From an uncultured Clostridia bacterium (GTDB lineage Bacteria; Bacillota; Clostridia; TANB77; CAG-508): a stretch of DNA of 32,545 bases. The notes beneath the pieces were generated by a model. The model was not told the origin of the DNA and searched no databases. It saw only the letters and a program-made list of their open reading frames with translations. Where the stretch lies: the NCBI GenBank assembly GCA_949155365.1, contig CASCUT010000022.1, positions 1 through 32,545 on the forward strand, given 5' to 3'. Below, one piece after another: positions 14,409 to 22,855 of this stretch (the stretch's first letter is position 1; each line of letters begins with the position of its first letter). Position numbers and translations under genes: made by a program.

Positions 14409-16619
14409 ATGAATGAGAAATTAATCATTAATGACGAAATTCATGGAATTATCGAATTAGAAGGGGGATATAAGGAACTAGTAGAGTGTCAAGAGTTTCA
14501 AAGACTAAAAGATATTATACAAACAGGAACCTCTTATTATCAATACCCAGAGATGAAACAAGAGACTAGATTTGATCATAGTATAGGGTCATACCATTTA
14601 ATGTGCCATATTATAGAACATATTGAAAAAAAACTAGAACAACATGGAATTGCAGTAAAACAAGAAGAAAAAGATATTGCTAAAATTGCGATGTTATTAC
14701 ATGATATAGGACATGGAGCCTATTCTCATACCTTAGAAAAAATAACTGGTTATTCGCACGAAAAAAGAAGCATTGATATTGTTAAGGGAGAAGATACACA
14801 AATTCATCAAATTTTGACTAAGTATTATGGAGAAGAAGTAGCAAATAAAGTTGGACTATTTTTAGAAAGAGTGTATGAACATAAAAAACAAGATAAACCA
14901 CTTGCAGATGTTAAAATAGAAGAAGGAACGGTTAATCTAGAAAGTTTACTTGCTTCTCTAATCTCCAATAATATTGATGCAGACCGATTAGACTACTTAG
15001 TAAGGGATTCTAAAAAAGCAGGTTCAAGAATTTTAACAGAGGTAGATCAGTTAATTGAAAGTTTTGAATTTGTATTAGATACGAACCAAATCATTGTTGC
15101 TCTCCCAGAAGAAAAGAAGATATATGCAGATATTGCAATCTTAGAAAGAACTAGAAATTATAGAGATATCTATTATTGCGAACCTTCCATTATAGGAGAC
15201 CATGTATTAGAATTTTTATTAGAAGAATTAAGAAATCATAAAGAAGAAGTACCAATGAATAGTAACCCTACGATTCATACTTTTTTAACAAATAGTAAAG
15301 CAGATTTTTCTACCAAAGAATATATGACAATTACCGAAACACCAATTAGAGAAGTGTTAGATAGTATCAAAGAAAAAACAAAAAATGAAAAATTAAAAGC
15401 ATTATGTGATATGGAAGCAATAACCAAGAGTTATCAAACATTAAATACAGATAAAAAAGAACAATATGTTCGTTATTTGTTACATAAAGCCATTCCAGAA
15501 ATTCCAGAAGATACGAAAGGAATTATAGAAGAAACAAGATGGGTAAAACCATATAAATCAAATGAAAACGAAAATATCAATATTATTACCAGTGATGGAA
15601 TTGAAGACTATAAAGATGTAAAACAAGATTTAATAAAATTAGACCCTTTTTCCAAAAGACTAATTGCGATTAGCCAAGAGATGATAAGATTAGAATTAGG
15701 AGTTTCAAAAGAAGAATTTAAAGAAAAATATCAAGGAACAATAGAAGAAATTATAAGTACTGTAACAAAGCCAAAAGATGAATTTGAATTACGCTATGTT
15801 GTGACAGAAGGAAGTCTAGATGGAGAAGGAATAAAAGAAAAAATAGAAAGAAAATATGAAATCGTAGATAGTGCTCAATATTTATCCAATGATATCTATT
15901 ATGATAATCCAGAAACATATGAATTATTAGGAAAAAAAGAAACCTTAAGAGTAAGAAGAGGAACAGCGATCTATAAAGGAGAAGAAGTATATCCATACAA
16001 GAAAACACGAGCTACTTATAAAGCTTATAAAAAAGACCAACAAAGTAGTTATACCATCCGAACAAAGGAAGAAGAAATTGGAGACTCTACCCATATACAA
16101 GACTATAAAGAATTCTTAGCGTCCATTCAGGTTGAACCAGAAAGTATGAAACCAATGCTAGAAATAAATAATTTACGTCGTTTATATACCGTAAAAGTAA
16201 ATGAAGTATTACTAGATATCTCATTTAATAGAGCGTTTTATCAAAATGAAATTTATGAAATGTTTGGGAATATTGGAACAATCGAAATTAAGCCAAGAGA
16301 CAACAAAGTATCAGACCGATTAAGCATGTTGGAATTTAGAGAATTTTTAGAAAAAGAAAATCCAAATTTAGCAACATTCTTATCCAATACCAATGTATAT
16401 GAAATAGGCATGTTAGATACCTATGAAAAATATAAAAAAGGGTATATCAATAGTAAAGAAATTGATGAATACGAAGAGAAGTATCCAGAAAGAGCAAAGA
16501 GATTAGAAGAAATTTCACAAAGGGCAAAACAAAATAAAGATTTCGTATGGTTAACCCAAATACCAAAAGCAGGAGAAATAAAAGGAAATATTGCTTGGGG
16601 AGAAGAAGAAAACAGATAA
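14409..16619 (+). CDS. HD-domain phosphohydrolase fused to a CYTH-like triphosphatase domain
   Basis: The 736-residue protein has two apparent enzyme modules. Residues 1-~430 form an HD-superfamily domain of the dNTP triphosphohydrolase/SAMHD1-like type: RFDHSIGSYHL (His57), MLLHDIGHGAYSHTLE (His98, Asp99) and NIDADRLDYLVRDS. Residues ~455-690 look like a CYTH (triphosphate tunnel) domain: EFELRYVV (Glu458, Glu460), YYDNPETYELLGKKETLRVRR, YTIRTKEEE, LEINNLRRLYTV, LLDISFNRAFY and IEIKPRD, the order of charged strands expected for the tunnel. CYTH enzymes hydrolyse inorganic or nucleoside triphosphates, or cyclise ATP. The fusion suggests linked triphosphate release and cleavage, an inference. 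It lies between dnaE and a Ppx/GppA-like gene, with AAAGGA upstream of the ATG. Confidence 0.75.
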   Translation: MNEKLIINDEIHGIIELEGGYKELVECQEFQRLKDIIQTGTSYYQYPEMKQETRFDHSIGSYHLMCHIIEHIEKKLEQHGIAVKQEEKDIAKIAMLLHDIGHGAYSHTLEKITGYSHEKRSIDIVKGEDTQIHQILTKYYGEEVANKVGLFLERVYEHKKQDKPLADVKIEEGTVNLESLLASLISNNIDADRLDYLVRDSKKAGSRILTEVDQLIESFEFVLDTNQIIVALPEEKKIYADIAILERTRNYRDIYYCEPSIIGDHVLEFLLEELRNHKEEVPMNSNPTIHTFLTNSKADFSTKEYMTITETPIREVLDSIKEKTKNEKLKALCDMEAITKSYQTLNTDKKEQYVRYLLHKAIPEIPEDTKGIIEETRWVKPYKSNENENINIITSDGIEDYKDVKQDLIKLDPFSKRLIAISQEMIRLELGVSKEEFKEKYQGTIEEIISTVTKPKDEFELRYVVTEGSLDGEGIKEKIERKYEIVDSAQYLSNDIYYDNPETYELLGKKETLRVRRGTAIYKGEEVYPYKKTRATYKAYKKDQQSSYTIRTKEEEIGDSTHIQDYKEFLASIQVEPESMKPMLEINNLRRLYTVKVNEVLLDISFNRAFYQNEIYEMFGNIGTIEIKPRDNKVSDRLSMLEFREFLEKENPNLATFLSNTNVYEIGMLDTYEKYKKGYINSKEIDEYEEKYPERAKRLEEISQRAKQNKDFVWLTQIPKAGEIKGNIAWGEEENR

Positions 16620-16658
16620 ACAAAAGAGAAAAATCTTATGTAAAAATAGGAGGAAAAA

Positions 16659-17540
16659 ATGAAATACTATATTGATATAGGTTCAAGCAGGATAAAGACA
16701 TATCAAAGAGAAAAAGAAAGTCTCACTTTAATAGAAGAGAATGCGATTTATTTTAAGGAATATTTTATAGAAGAAGAAGGAATTAGCAGAAAAAACTATA
16801 GATTATTAATGTTGTATATGAAAGAACTTGTTCAAACATATGGATTGAAGCAAGAAAATTGTAAAATTTATGCAACAGGAATATGGAGAAAAATTTCGAA
16901 AGAACAATATGAAATGTTACGAGCAGACTTTAGAGAATTGGGACTTCAGTTTAATATAATGAGTCAACAAGAAGAAACTCTCTATTTCGAAAAAGTGACA
17001 CAAGACATCTATGACAACCAAAAAGTATTAATGGTAAACATAGGAGAAAAGATAACAGAACTAATAGTATGCAATCAAGGAAATGTAGTAGCAAAGCAAA
17101 AGTTACCAATAGGAATAACAAAAATATTAAATGATTTTCCAGATATCCAAAAAGAAAAGAGTAATACAACAATAGAAGAAATAGAGAAGGATATTCTAAA
17201 AGTAATCAGAAATGAAAATTTTGATTTTGGATGCGATTGTGGCATTTTTGTAGTAGGAGAATTAAAATTTCAAAAGTTAGTGAAATATCATTTAAAGCCA
17301 AATGCCATATTTCATGATGGCATTCATGAATTTATGCTATCATACCAAGAATTTGCAAGAAAAAATAAAGAATTATTGGAAGAAGTAAAGCTAGAACACT
17401 TATATTTAGTAATGCCAAGCAACAAAAAATGGATGGATAGAGCAAAGGCAGGAGGTATATTAGCACAAGCAATTTTTAAAAAAGCAAATATAGAATCGAT
17501 TATTCCATCAGATTTGAATATCATAGACATTGAGACATAG
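16659..17540 (+). CDS. Divergent Ppx/GppA-like (ASKHA-fold) phosphatase
   Basis: The 293-residue protein shows a degenerate Ppx/GppA layout. YYIDIGSSRIKTYQ at the N-terminus is the phosphate-1 motif, IYATGIWRK corresponds to the usual AT-x-x-R block, MSQQEETLYFEKVTQ to the conserved Glu block, and VLMVNIGEKITELIV plus LPIGITKI to the phosphate-2 region, where the common DIGGGS has become NIGEKI. Ppx/GppA proteins remove phosphate from polyphosphate or pppGpp. Loss of the glycine-rich phosphate-2 loop suggests altered activity or a regulatory role. AGGAGG (16648-16653) is 5 nt before the ATG. It lies 39 nt after the HD-CYTH gene, almost certainly in the same operon. Confidence 0.6.
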   Translation: MKYYIDIGSSRIKTYQREKESLTLIEENAIYFKEYFIEEEGISRKNYRLLMLYMKELVQTYGLKQENCKIYATGIWRKISKEQYEMLRADFRELGLQFNIMSQQEETLYFEKVTQDIYDNQKVLMVNIGEKITELIVCNQGNVVAKQKLPIGITKILNDFPDIQKEKSNTTIEEIEKDILKVIRNENFDFGCDCGIFVVGELKFQKLVKYHLKPNAIFHDGIHEFMLSYQEFARKNKELLEEVKLEHLYLVMPSNKKWMDRAKAGGILAQAIFKKANIESIIPSDLNIIDIET

Positions 17541-17592
17541 AGTTTGTCAAGACAATTATGTAAAAGAGCTTTTATTAAAATTTTTTATTTTA

Positions 17593-17621
17593 TTGACATA
17601 CAATGTGTATAAAGATATAAT
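17593..17621 (+). promoter_or_regulatory. Consensus promoter of the pilin-leader/FGE gene
   Basis: TTGACA (17593-17598), 17-nt spacer, TATAAT (17616-17621). It shows that the gene starts at ATG 17653 rather than at the upstream in-frame TTG 17530. A related leader sequence occurs at 3463, in front of the pilin relic. Confidence 0.85.
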
Positions 17622-17652
17622 AAAGAAAAAAGAAAGGAAAACAAAAGAAAAA

Positions 17653-18708
17653 ATGAGAAGAGAAAAGGGAATTACACTAATAGCATTAGTAGTAACAATT
17701 ATTATATTAATTATATTGGGAGGAGTAAGTATTAATTTAGTTTTGGGCAATAATGGAATTGTAACAAAAGCAAAGTTAGCCAAAAAACAAACAGAGCAAG
17801 CAAAACTAAATGAAGAAGAATTATTAAATGATGTGGCCGATTATATAGAAACATTAGGAGAATATACATACAATAATCCATATATTCCCAATGGATTTAT
17901 ACATACAGAAGGAAAATGGAATAATGGTTATACGATAAAGGGAGTTACACAAAATGTAAATGATGAATTTGTATGGGTACCATGTGTAACGGAACAAACG
18001 CAGGTAAAAGCAGAAGATACGGTAGTGACTTTTGGAAAAATTACAACTGGGAAGTATAATGAAGCTAATTTGAAATTATTACCCATAGATACAGAGGTAG
18101 AGGCAGAAGATAGCAGTGTAAATGAAATAAGAAAAAGTGTAAAAAAATATGGAGGATTCTATATTGCAAAATATGAAGCAGGAATCAATGGAATAATAGA
18201 TAATAACAGTTTAAGAACAAAAACACCAATAACAGAAAAGCCATTATCGCAGGAGGGAAAAGGAGTATGGAATTCGATATCAAGAGCAGATGCTATAACC
18301 GTATCAAAAGCAATGATAGATCCAGAAGCAACAGGAGTAAAATCTACCTTAATAAGTGGAGAAGCATGGGATACTACATTACAATGGATGGTAAATGCAT
18401 CAGAAAATAAAGATAATGAACCCAATAAAAATTATGATATAAATCCAGAAGGAAAAGGATGGTATGCAGACGTGTCATCAGGTACTATACATACAACAGG
18501 TTACTATCCAGTAAATAATATCTATGATATGGCAGGCAATATGGAAGAATGGACAACAGAGAATTGCATATATAGTAACATAAATTATATTGTAGCTCGT
18601 GGAGGTAGATTTGAATTTTCGGCTTCAACTGATTCAGTTACTTCTCGTTGTGCTCGTACTGAAGGTGTAAAAAGGCATAATGGATTTCGCGTGGTACTTT
18701 ATAAGTAG
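17653..18708 (+). CDS. Prepilin-type leader protein with C-terminal FGE-sulfatase / C-type-lectin-like fold
   Basis: This 351-residue protein begins with a type IV prepilin signal: MRREKG then ITLIALVVTIIILIILGGV, with cleavage expected after Gly6 and the hydrophobic helix continuing into a coiled stretch (KLAKKQTEQAKLNEEELL). The C-terminal half has formylglycine-generating-enzyme-like marks: FVWVPC, GGFYIAKYEAG, YDMAGNMEEWT, ARGGRF and GFRVVLY. Catalytic cysteines are not obvious, so a binding role (C-type lectin fold) on a pilus or pseudopilus is more likely than enzymatic activity. The last ~37 codons (18595-18705) switch from AGA-only arginine usage to CGT/CGC and T-ending codons. The RBS is weak (GAAAGGA, spacing about 14). 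No pilus assembly genes are visible in the window. Confidence 0.75.
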   Translation: MRREKGITLIALVVTIIILIILGGVSINLVLGNNGIVTKAKLAKKQTEQAKLNEEELLNDVADYIETLGEYTYNNPYIPNGFIHTEGKWNNGYTIKGVTQNVNDEFVWVPCVTEQTQVKAEDTVVTFGKITTGKYNEANLKLLPIDTEVEAEDSSVNEIRKSVKKYGGFYIAKYEAGINGIIDNNSLRTKTPITEKPLSQEGKGVWNSISRADAITVSKAMIDPEATGVKSTLISGEAWDTTLQWMVNASENKDNEPNKNYDINPEGKGWYADVSSGTIHTTGYYPVNNIYDMAGNMEEWTTENCIYSNINYIVARGGRFEFSASTDSVTSRCARTEGVKRHNGFRVVLYK

Positions 18709-18730
18709 ACATGGGGACGGAGATTTTGTC
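18709..18730. repeat. Degenerate REP-like half-element
   Basis: TGGGGACGGAGATTTTGTC just after the stop resembles the reverse complement of the GTCCC...CCCCGTCC segment at 505-524. Only one arm is evident. Confidence 0.35.
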
Positions 18731-18769
18731 TATAGGGTTTAAAGCTCTTTTATAAAAAAATAGTGTATT

Positions 18770-18804
18770 AAAACTTTTTCAAATTACAAATTGAAAAAGT
18801 TTTT
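18770..18804 (+). terminator. Terminator before tig
   Basis: AAAACTTTTTCAA (18770-18782) pairs with TTGAAAAAGTTTT (18791-18803) in a 13-bp stem with an 8-nt loop, ending in T residues. Confidence 0.7.
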
Positions 18805-18875
18805 AAGTTTTATAAGAAGAAAACTTAACTATGACAGATTTTCTGAAAATACCATAAAAAATAAGCATTTAGGAC

Positions 18876-18903
18876 TTGCTATTTTAAAAAAATGTGATAT
18901 AAT
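18876..18903 (+). promoter_or_regulatory. Promoter of tig
   Basis: TTGCTA (18876-18881) and TATAAT (18898-18903) with 16-nt spacing. TG at 18895-18896 makes an extended -10. Confidence 0.65.
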
Positions 18904-18943
18904 AAACAAGCAAAATTTAATTGCGTGAAAGGATGAAGAAAAA

Positions 18944-20227
18944 ATGAGTATCAAAGTTGAAAAAACAGACAAAAACAATGAAGTAAAATTAAGTTTTACC
19001 ATCGAAGCTTCTAAATTTGAAGAAGCAATACAAAAAGTATATGTTAAGAGTGCAAAATATTTTAATATCCCAGGTTTTAGAAAAGGAAAGGCACCATATA
19101 AAATTGTAGAAAAACAATATGGAGCACAAATCTTTTATGAAGATGCCTTCAATGAAGTTGCTGGCGAAGTATATGAAACAGAATTAAAAGAAGCAGGAAT
19201 TCAAGCTGTTAGCAGACCAGATATTGACATTACCCAAATGGAAAAAGGAAAAGATTTAATCTTTACTGCAGTAGTACAAACAAAACCAGAAGTAACATTA
19301 GGAAAATATAAAGGTATAGAACTAAAAAAAGTAGAGTATACTGTAAAAGATGAAGATATCGACCACGAAATTCACCATATGCAAGAAAGAAATGCAAGAC
19401 TTGTAAATGTAGAAGATAGAGCAGTAGAAGCAAACGATACTACTGTAATTGACTTTGAAGGTTTTGTAGATGGGGTTGCATTTGAAGGTGGAAAAGCAGA
19501 AAATCATGAATTAGTAATTGGAAGTAATACTTTTATCCCAGGATTTGAAGACCAAATCATTGGAATGAAAATTGATGAAGAAAAAGATATTAATGTAACT
19601 TTCCCAGAAGAATATTTTTCAAAAGATTTAGCAGGAAAAGAAGCAGTATTTAAAGTAAAATTACATGAAATTAAGAAAAAAGAATTACCAGAAGTAGATG
19701 ACGAATTTGCAAAAGATGTTAGCGAATTTGACACCATCAAAGAATTAAAAGCTTCTATCAAAGAAAAATTAGAAGAAGAAAACAAAAACAAAGCAAAATA
19801 TGAAACCGAAGAAGAAGCAATTAAAACTGTATGTGAAAACACTGAAATCGACATTCCATCTGGAATGGTAGAAATGGAAACAGACAACATGATAAGAGAT
19901 ATTGAACAAAGACTACAATACCAAGGTTTAAATTTTGCACAATATCTTCAAATGATGGGAAAAACAGAAGCGGATATGAGAAAAGAAATGGAAGAACAAG
20001 CATTAAGACAAGTAAAAACAAAATTAGTATTAGAAGCAATTGTAAAAGCAGAAAAAATAGAAGCATCAGAAGAAGAAGTATCCACAAAATTACAAGAAAT
20101 GGCAACTACTTATGGAAGAGATGCAAAAGAACTAGAAGAAAATGAAAACATTAAGACATACATAGCAGAAAGCACAAAAACAGAAAAAGCAATTGACTTT
20201 ATCGTAAAAAATGCAAAAATAAAATAG
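18944..20227 (+). CDS. tig: Trigger factor, ribosome-associated chaperone and peptidyl-prolyl isomerase
   Basis: The 427-residue protein has normal length and all three domains. The N-terminal ribosome-binding domain carries the loop NIPGFRKGKAPYKIVEKQYG, which docks at the ribosomal exit site. A central FKBP-like PPIase domain (about 155-245) includes DTTVIDFEGFVDG and FIPGFEDQIIGM. A long helical C-terminal domain forms the chaperone cradle. It acts on nascent chains in the cytosol. AAAGGATG precedes the ATG. It heads the classical tig-clpP-clpX block, separated from clpP by a long hairpin, so clpP may be expressed partly by read-through. Confidence 0.97.
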   Translation: MSIKVEKTDKNNEVKLSFTIEASKFEEAIQKVYVKSAKYFNIPGFRKGKAPYKIVEKQYGAQIFYEDAFNEVAGEVYETELKEAGIQAVSRPDIDITQMEKGKDLIFTAVVQTKPEVTLGKYKGIELKKVEYTVKDEDIDHEIHHMQERNARLVNVEDRAVEANDTTVIDFEGFVDGVAFEGGKAENHELVIGSNTFIPGFEDQIIGMKIDEEKDINVTFPEEYFSKDLAGKEAVFKVKLHEIKKKELPEVDDEFAKDVSEFDTIKELKASIKEKLEEENKNKAKYETEEEAIKTVCENTEIDIPSGMVEMETDNMIRDIEQRLQYQGLNFAQYLQMMGKTEADMRKEMEEQALRQVKTKLVLEAIVKAEKIEASEEEVSTKLQEMATTYGRDAKELEENENIKTYIAESTKTEKAIDFIVKNAKIK

Positions 20228-20239
20228 AAAATAAAGGGG

Positions 20240-20294
20240 AAAAGTTAGGGGTGAATAGGTAGTTAAAATAAGCGAGATTTACCACTAACTTTTT
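20240..20294 (+). terminator. Long hairpin / attenuator between tig and clpP
   Basis: 20240-20256 pairs with 20277-20293 over 17 positions with one mismatch and one G-T pair (AAAAGTTAG with CTAACTTTT at the base), followed by TTTTT. The loop is about 20 nt. It probably reduces or regulates read-through from tig into clpPX. Confidence 0.6.
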
Positions 20295-20333
20295 ATGCCT
20301 AATGGAAGGCAAAAGAAAAAGGAGGAAAAAGAA

Positions 20334-20942
20334 ATGTTAGACCAAAAAAACAGTTTAGTACCATATGTTATTGAACAAACTGCAAAAGGAGAAAGATCAT
20401 ACGATATTTTCTCAAGATTATTAAAAGATAGAATTATATTTTTAGGAGAAGATGTTAACCCAACATCAGCAAGCTTAGTCATTGCACAATTACTATTTTT
20501 AGAATCCGAAGATCCAGATAAAGAAATTTCATTATACATTAATAGCCCAGGAGGTTCTATTACAGATGGAATGGGAATTGTAGACACTATGAACTATATT
20601 AAATGTCCTGTATCTACTATTTGTATTGGAATGGCAGCAAGTATGGGAGCAGTGTTACTTGCATCTGGAGAAAAAGGAAGAAGATTTGCAACACCAAACG
20701 CAGAAATCCTAATTCACCAACCACTAATTGGTGGAAATGGAATTTCAGGACAAACAACGGAAATCAAAATTCACGCAGACCATATGGTAAAAACAAGAGA
20801 AAAACTAAACAAATTATTAAGTGCTAGAACCGGTCAACCACTAGAAGTAATTGAAAAAGATACCGAAAGAGATAATTATATGACTGCCGAAGAAGCCCTA
20901 AAATACGGACTAATCGACGGCATCATGGAAAAAAGACCATAG
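20334..20942 (+). CDS. clpP: ATP-dependent Clp protease proteolytic subunit
   Basis: The 202-residue serine peptidase forms the tetradecameric ClpP barrel. The catalytic triad is visible: Ser103 in GMAASMGAV, His128 in ILIHQPL and Asp180 in TERDNYM. The spacing matches ClpP of Bacillus apart from a three-residue insertion (IGGNGISGQ) between His and Asp. ATG 20334 is chosen because AAGGAGG (20319-20325) lies 8 nt before it; an in-frame ATG at 20295 lies inside the upstream hairpin region. clpX follows 18 nt later, so the two are co-translated and form the ClpXP protease. Confidence 0.97.
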   Translation: MLDQKNSLVPYVIEQTAKGERSYDIFSRLLKDRIIFLGEDVNPTSASLVIAQLLFLESEDPDKEISLYINSPGGSITDGMGIVDTMNYIKCPVSTICIGMAASMGAVLLASGEKGRRFATPNAEILIHQPLIGGNGISGQTTEIKIHADHMVKTREKLNKLLSARTGQPLEVIEKDTERDNYMTAEEALKYGLIDGIMEKRP

Positions 20943-20960
20943 AGATAAAGGGAGAGAAAA

Positions 20961-22274
20961 ATGCCAAAAACAGATCGAAATATAAAATGTTCATTTTGTG
21001 GAAAATCACAAGATGCTGTAGAAAGAATTATTGCAGGACCAGGAGTATTTATTTGTGATGAATGTATCAAAGTATGTACCAATATATTAGAAGATGACTC
21101 TTACGAAGATTCCGAATTTAATTATAGTTTAAATAAAGAAAACGACAAACTACCAAGTCCACAAGAAATTAAAAAAGTATTAGATAGTTATGTAATAGGG
21201 CAAGAAGATGCCAAAAAAACCTTGGCGGTAGCAGTATACAACCATTACAAACGTATCAATCACCCACAAAAAGATAACGATGAGGTAGAAATTCAAAAAA
21301 GTAATGTTTTACTACTAGGACCAACAGGATGTGGAAAAACAATGCTAGCACAAACTCTTGCTAGAATTTTAAAAGTACCATTTGCCATCGCAGATGCCAC
21401 GACCTTAACAGAAGCAGGTTATGTAGGAGAAGATGTAGAAAATATTTTGCTAAAATTAATACAAAGTGCAGACTACGACATTGAAAAAGCCGAAAAGGGA
21501 ATTGTCTATATTGACGAGATTGATAAAATTACGAGAAAATCGGAAAATCCATCCATCACAAGAGATGTTAGTGGAGAGGGAGTACAACAAGCGTTACTTA
21601 AAATCGTAGAAGGAACAATAGCTTCTGTTCCACCACAAGGAGGAAGAAAACATCCGCATCAAGAATTACTACAAATCAATACAGAAAATATCTTGTTTAT
21701 ATGTGGAGGAGCTTTTGAAGGACTAGACAAAATTATTAATGAACGTACTGGTAAAAAAGCAATTGGATTTGGTGCCAATGTGCAAAGTCAAAAAGAAATT
21801 GACAAATACAAAATTTATGAACAACTATTACCACAAGACCTATTAAAATTTGGTCTAATTCCAGAGTTTGTAGGAAGACTTCCAATTGTAGCAACACTAA
21901 AAGAATTAGATAGAGCTACCTTAATTGATATTGTAACAAAACCAAAAAATGCATTAGTAAAACAATACAAAAAATTATTAGAACTAGATGAAGTAGAACT
22001 AGAATTTGAACAAGAAGCACTAGAAGCAATTGTAGATAAAGCAATTGAAAGAAAAACAGGAGCAAGAGGACTTCGTTCTATTATCGAGGAAATTATGAGA
22101 GATATTATGTTTGATATTCCATCCAATCCTAAGATAGAAAAATGTATTGTGACAAAAGAAACCGTACTAGAAAAGAAAGAGCCAAAGCTTGTAATAAATG
22201 AGAAAAAAGAAACGGCAAAAAAAGAAGAAAAACCACAACGAAAAACAACCAATAAAAGTGCAGAACCAGCGTAA
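20961..22274 (+). CDS. clpX: ATP-dependent Clp protease ATP-binding subunit ClpX
   Basis: The 437-residue AAA+ unfoldase feeds substrates to ClpP. The N-terminal zinc-binding domain has Cys10, Cys13, Cys32 and Cys35. Walker A is GPTGCGKT (120-127), Walker B is IVYIDEIDK, and sensor/pore elements include [10 protein letters not shown] and [12 protein letters not shown]. The C-terminal small domain is complete ([22 protein letters not shown]), followed by a charged Lys/Glu tail of about 40 residues that is longer than usual. GGGAGAG serves as RBS. A terminator follows immediately. Confidence 0.97.
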   Translation: MPKTDRNIKCSFCGKSQDAVERIIAGPGVFICDECIKVCTNILEDDSYEDSEFNYSLNKENDKLPSPQEIKKVLDSYVIGQEDAKKTLAVAVYNHYKRINHPQKDNDEVEIQKSNVLLLGPTGCGKTMLAQTLARILKVPFAIADATTLTEAGYVGEDVENILLKLIQSADYDIEKAEKGIVYIDEIDKITRKSENPSITRDVSGEGVQQALLKIVEGTIASVPPQGGRKHPHQELLQINTENILFICGGAFEGLDKIINERTGKKAIGFGANVQSQKEIDKYKIYEQLLPQDLLKFGLIPEFVGRLPIVATLKELDRATLIDIVTKPKNALVKQYKKLLELDEVELEFEQEALEAIVDKAIERKTGARGLRSIIEEIMRDIMFDIPSNPKIEKCIVTKETVLEKKEPKLVINEKKETAKKEEKPQRKTTNKSAEPA

Positions 22275-22280
22275 AAATAG

Positions 22281-22317
22281 AAAAAGACAAGACCAGTGAT
22301 TTGGCCTTGTCTTTTTT
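22281..22317 (+). terminator. Terminator of the clpPX operon
   Basis: AAAAAGACAAG pairs with CTTGTCTTTTT around an interior with a further short CC/GG pairing, followed by a T run. Confidence 0.8.
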
Positions 22318-22365
22318 GGTGAATGTAGTATACCTATTTATCAATTTAATAAAAAGAGATAAAAA

Positions 22366-22584
22366 CTATGCATAATAATCTACTTCTTTTATTTTGGCAT
22401 CCTCTTGCGGAATATTTTGAATTGCTTCTGAAAAGGATTCTTCTTCCTCAACTTTTTTGTTCATTTCGAGCCATTTGGTAATACTGTAATTGAACTCGAA
22501 ACTGGAATTTGCCTTTTGATAAATTTCTTTTTTCGACATTTTTTTCTTTCTCAAAAGTTGGAATAGTTTTTGAAATACTTTCAT
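22366..22584 (-). CDS. Small hypothetical protein, 72 residues
   Basis: Minus-strand gene with a very good RBS: GGAGG lies 8 nt before the chosen ATG (22584). An earlier in-frame ATG at 22599 overlaps the RBS and is rejected. The protein starts with a basic amphipathic stretch (MKVFQKLFQLLRKKKMSKKE) and ends acidic (QEDAKIKEVDYYA). No family is recognised and no membrane segment is present. It opposes clpX. A 13-bp palindrome, TACTTGACAAGTA (22631-22643), lies about 50 nt upstream of the start and could be an operator. Confidence 0.65.
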   Translation of the reverse strand: MKVFQKLFQLLRKKKMSKKEIYQKANSSFEFNYSITKWLEMNKKVEEEESFSEAIQNIPQEDAKIKEVDYYA

Positions 22585-22729
22585 AGAATGCACCTCCATA
22601 AAATGTTGTGAGAGTTTCTGTTACCTCTTGTACTTGACAAGTAAATTTATATGAAAATAGTTTACCATAAAGAAGAGGAAAAAGCAAGGAAAACAAGAGC
22701 GATTACTGGTTATTTGTAAAATATGTAAA

Positions 22730-22764
22730 ATGGCAAGTATTATATAAATATTACGATTTTGCCA
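22730..22764. repeat. Inverted repeat in the intergenic region before the metallopeptidase gene
   Basis: ATGGCAA (22730-22736) and TTGCCAT (22758-22764) form 7-bp arms around an AT-rich centre. It lies in the 271-nt gap between the divergent small gene and the metallopeptidase gene; nothing else gene-like is visible there. Its role is unknown. Confidence 0.4.
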
Positions 22765-22855
22765 TATTTTAGGAAACAATTTAGAGGAGATTAGCTCTAA
22801 TATTGCAAAATAATAGCGATTGTGTTAGGATAAAACAAAAAAAGGAAATAAGAAA

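Noticed and set aside
17530-17652. Extended N-terminus of the prepilin-leader protein from TTG 17530
   Set aside because: The perfect promoter at 17593-17621 lies inside this stretch and the prepilin leader begins exactly at ATG 17653.
17653-18708. Complete diversity-generating retroelement
   Set aside because: No reverse transcriptase, accessory protein or template repeat was found in the window. Only the variable-region-like target is suggested.
22448-22696. Alternative 82-residue minus-strand frame overlapping the small gene
   Set aside because: It has no RBS, whereas the 22366-22584 frame has GGAGG at ideal spacing.
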